Positions 7,008 to 8,487 of a stretch of 8,487 nucleotides of DNA are shown here, piece by piece. A program made the position numbers and the translations under genes. Positions within the stretch are counted from its first letter, which is position 1. Each line of letters starts with the position of its first letter. The DNA comes from Cyclobacteriaceae bacterium (GTDB lineage Bacteria; Bacteroidota; Bacteroidia; Cytophagales; Cyclobacteriaceae): assembly GCA_025363495.1 (NCBI GenBank), contig JANYDR010000358.1, positions 1 through 8,487 of the forward strand, given 5' to 3'. The notes below the pieces were generated by a model that did not search any database, had not been told where the DNA came from, and was given only the letters and a program-made list of their open reading frames with translations.

Positions 7008-8235
7008 AATATCGCTAGTTGCGGTTGCCCTTTCAATTGGCGCTCAAGCCAATGCTCAACAGCACGTTTCATTGGACAGTATTCTTTCTGTTGTGAAAGA
7101 AAGAAACCCAATGCTGAAAAGTTATAGCTCACGGGCAGACGCTATGAACGCGTATGCTAAGGGCGCAAGAAGCTGGATGGCCCCGGAAGTAGGTGGTGGC
7201 TTGTGGATGCTTCCCTATAAAGCAGTCGATGATCCCCGCGACAAAGGTCAGATCATGCTTTCCGTGCAGCAGAAGTTCACCAACCCCGCAAAACTTCGTG
7301 CCAATGAGGGGTATTTGGAATCGAAAGCAGCGATTGAGCAGGCAAGTGAAACGTATGTGTTTAACGAACTCCGCGCACAGGCTAAAACAGCCTATTATCA
7401 ATGGATAGTGCTGGAGAAAAAGAAAACTGTTCTGAAGGAGAACGAAGATTTGATCGCGCTCATGTTGAAGGTTGCTCAGTTGCGCTATCCCTACAATCAA
7501 AGCAAACTTGGAAATATTTATAAAGCAGAAGGCCGCCTGCAAGAAGTACGCAACATGATTCTGATGAATGACAACCAGATCATTCAGAAAAATATCCTGC
7601 TAAACCAGTTAATGAATATTCCCCGTGATTTGAGATTCTCAATCGATACAGTCAGTCAGCGCAAAGAATTTATTCTCGCAGAGGCCGACACGGTAATCTT
7701 CGCTGAAAACAGGAGTGACATCCGGAGAATTGATAAAAGCATTCAGGCCATGAAACTCAACCAGACATTGGAGAGCTATCAGTCAAAGCCCGACTTCAAC
7801 TTAAGCTTCAACCACATGATTGCGCGGGGAAACGAAATGCCAAACCAATTCATGTTACTGGGTATGGTGTCTATCCCGATTGCACCCTGGTCTTCCAAAA
7901 TGTACAAGTCGAACATTCAGGGAATGGGCAAGGAAATCGAGGCGATGAAAAGCGAGAGGGCGGCTATCCTTAATGAACTTCAGGGAATGACCACCAGCAT
8001 GGCAACTGAGATTGTTACGCTGGGCAAACAAATTGACAATTATGAAAAGCGTATCGTGCCTGCCCTTCGCAAAAATTATGAAACGCTGATGCTGGCTTAT
8101 GAAGAGAATAAAGAGGAGTTGCCGATCGTGATTGATGCTTGGGAGACGCTTAACATGACACAGATGCAGTATTTAGAAACGGTTCAGAGGTACTATGAAA
8201 TGATCGTGAGCTATGAAAAACAATTGGAGAAATAA
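6991..8235 (+). CDS. TolC family outer-membrane efflux protein (CusC-like)
   Basis: A 414-residue outer-membrane channel protein of the TolC/OEP family, forming the exit duct of the tripartite Cus-type pump. ATG 6991 (or ATG 6994) starts inside the end of the permease gene, so translation is likely coupled; the TTG at 6982 is less likely. A Sec signal peptide (hydrophobic about 5-18, cleavage after ANA at 22) precedes the mature start QQHVSLDSIL. Two long helical repeats typical of OEP follow, each pairing a helix-rich region with a short beta segment: ELRAQAKTAYYQWIVLEKKK in the first half and NELQGMTTSMATEIVTLGKQ in the second. The mature N-terminus begins with Gln, not Cys, so it is not a lipoprotein like E. 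coli CusC. Length is usual for the family. TAA at 8233-8235 is one base from the next ATG. Confidence 0.92.
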   Translation: MMSNIRISLVAVALSIGAQANAQQHVSLDSILSVVKERNPMLKSYSSRADAMNAYAKGARSWMAPEVGGGLWMLPYKAVDDPRDKGQIMLSVQQKFTNPAKLRANEGYLESKAAIEQASETYVFNELRAQAKTAYYQWIVLEKKKTVLKENEDLIALMLKVAQLRYPYNQSKLGNIYKAEGRLQEVRNMILMNDNQIIQKNILLNQLMNIPRDLRFSIDTVSQRKEFILAEADTVIFAENRSDIRRIDKSIQAMKLNQTLESYQSKPDFNLSFNHMIARGNEMPNQFMLLGMVSIPIAPWSSKMYKSNIQGMGKEIEAMKSERAAILNELQGMTTSMATEIVTLGKQIDNYEKRIVPALRKNYETLMLAYEENKEELPIVIDAWETLNMTQMQYLETVQRYYEMIVSYEKQLEK

Positions 8236-8236
8236 A

Positions 8237-8487
8237 ATGAGAATTCTGACGCTTTTTATATTTCTGTTCATAGTGATAGGTTCTTGTAACCGGAAAGACG
8301 AGCAAGCAGGTCATGACCAATACACTTGCCCAATGCATCCAACCATCATCGAAGACAAGCCTGGAACGTGTCCGATTTGCGGGATGGATTTGGTAAGAAA
8401 GGGACAGCCGGGGGAAGAGGTAAAAATCACGGCAGAGCTTAACTACCTACTAAAGCCGACAAATGCAATGGTCATCAGCTCTATTAG
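8237..8487 (+). CDS. cusB: CusB-type periplasmic adaptor lipoprotein with heavy-metal-binding domain, 3' truncated by window
   Basis: The N-terminal 83 residues of a membrane-fusion (adaptor) subunit that would link CusA to TolC; it runs off the right edge without a stop. ATG 8237 has the best Shine-Dalgarno in the window, GGAG at 8226-8229 with seven bases of spacing. The signal peptide ends in the lipobox IGSC, with Cys17 as the lipidated residue. YTCPMHP (29-35) and GTCPICGMDL (43-52) form the small heavy-metal-binding domain (HMBD type, Cys31, Cys45, Cys48, Met33, His34, Met50) common on Bacteroidota CusB-like adaptors, which would pass Cu(I) or Ag(I) to the pump. The beginning of the adaptor body (EVKITAELNYLLKP) follows before the edge. 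Confidence 0.88.
   Translation, partial: MRILTLFIFLFIVIGSCNRKDEQAGHDQYTCPMHPTIIEDKPGTCPICGMDLVRKGQPGEEVKITAELNYLLKPTNAMVISSI

Noticed and set aside
7129..7542. 137-codon minus-strand open frame
   Set aside because: Antisense to the TolC-family gene, with no recognisable product.

Overview
The window looks like part of an integrated conjugative element (ICE, conjugative transposon) from a Bacteroidota bacterium. The evidence is a TraN-type (DUF4138) conjugation protein of the kind known from Bacteroidota elements, a HYC_CC_PP-type small Cys-rich protein, a CusA/TolC/CusB set with Bacteroidota-like features, and mostly weak Shine-Dalgarno sequences. A cytophagia-like host is a guess from overall protein style; nothing here fixes the genus.

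Layout: (1) Positions 1-1680 are the end of a conjugation operon. They hold the 3' part of traN (start lies left of the window), a closely spaced gene for a 283-residue mobile-element-associated protein with a charged tail, and a strong intrinsic terminator at 1647-1680. (2) Positions 1742-2923 hold a single AT-rich gene for a SIR2-domain protein with an apparently intact NAD-binding/NADase motif set, a candidate anti-phage defence protein carried as cargo. (3) Positions 2924-3290 are about 370 bases without a convincing gene; they contain a few dyad-symmetric motifs and a doubtful 76-codon reverse-strand ORF. (4) Positions 3291-8487 are a copper/silver efflux operon, all on the plus strand: small Cys-rich exported protein, CusA-type RND pump, TolC-type outer-membrane channel, and the start of a CusB-type lipoprotein adaptor with an N-terminal heavy-metal-binding domain. 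It runs off the right edge.

The pump gene is split in two (3782-5068 and 5073-7007) in the cytoplasmic loop after the fourth membrane segment. A tandem AAAT duplication at 5055-5062 would by itself cause exactly this frame change, and an ATG lies four bases after the stop. The two halves together carry every key residue of a Cu(I)/Ag(I) RND pump: the proton-relay Asp, Glu and Lys and the three metal-binding Met with CusA-identical spacing. The open question is whether this is a recent disruption or a working two-piece pump.

Together the genes read as a transfer module followed by two cargo blocks, one putative phage defence gene and one metal resistance operon that would move Cu(I)/Ag(I) from the periplasm (HYC_CC_PP protein and CusB metal domain) through CusA and TolC to the outside. 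No integrase, origin of transfer, attachment site, tRNA, rRNA or CRISPR array is visible.
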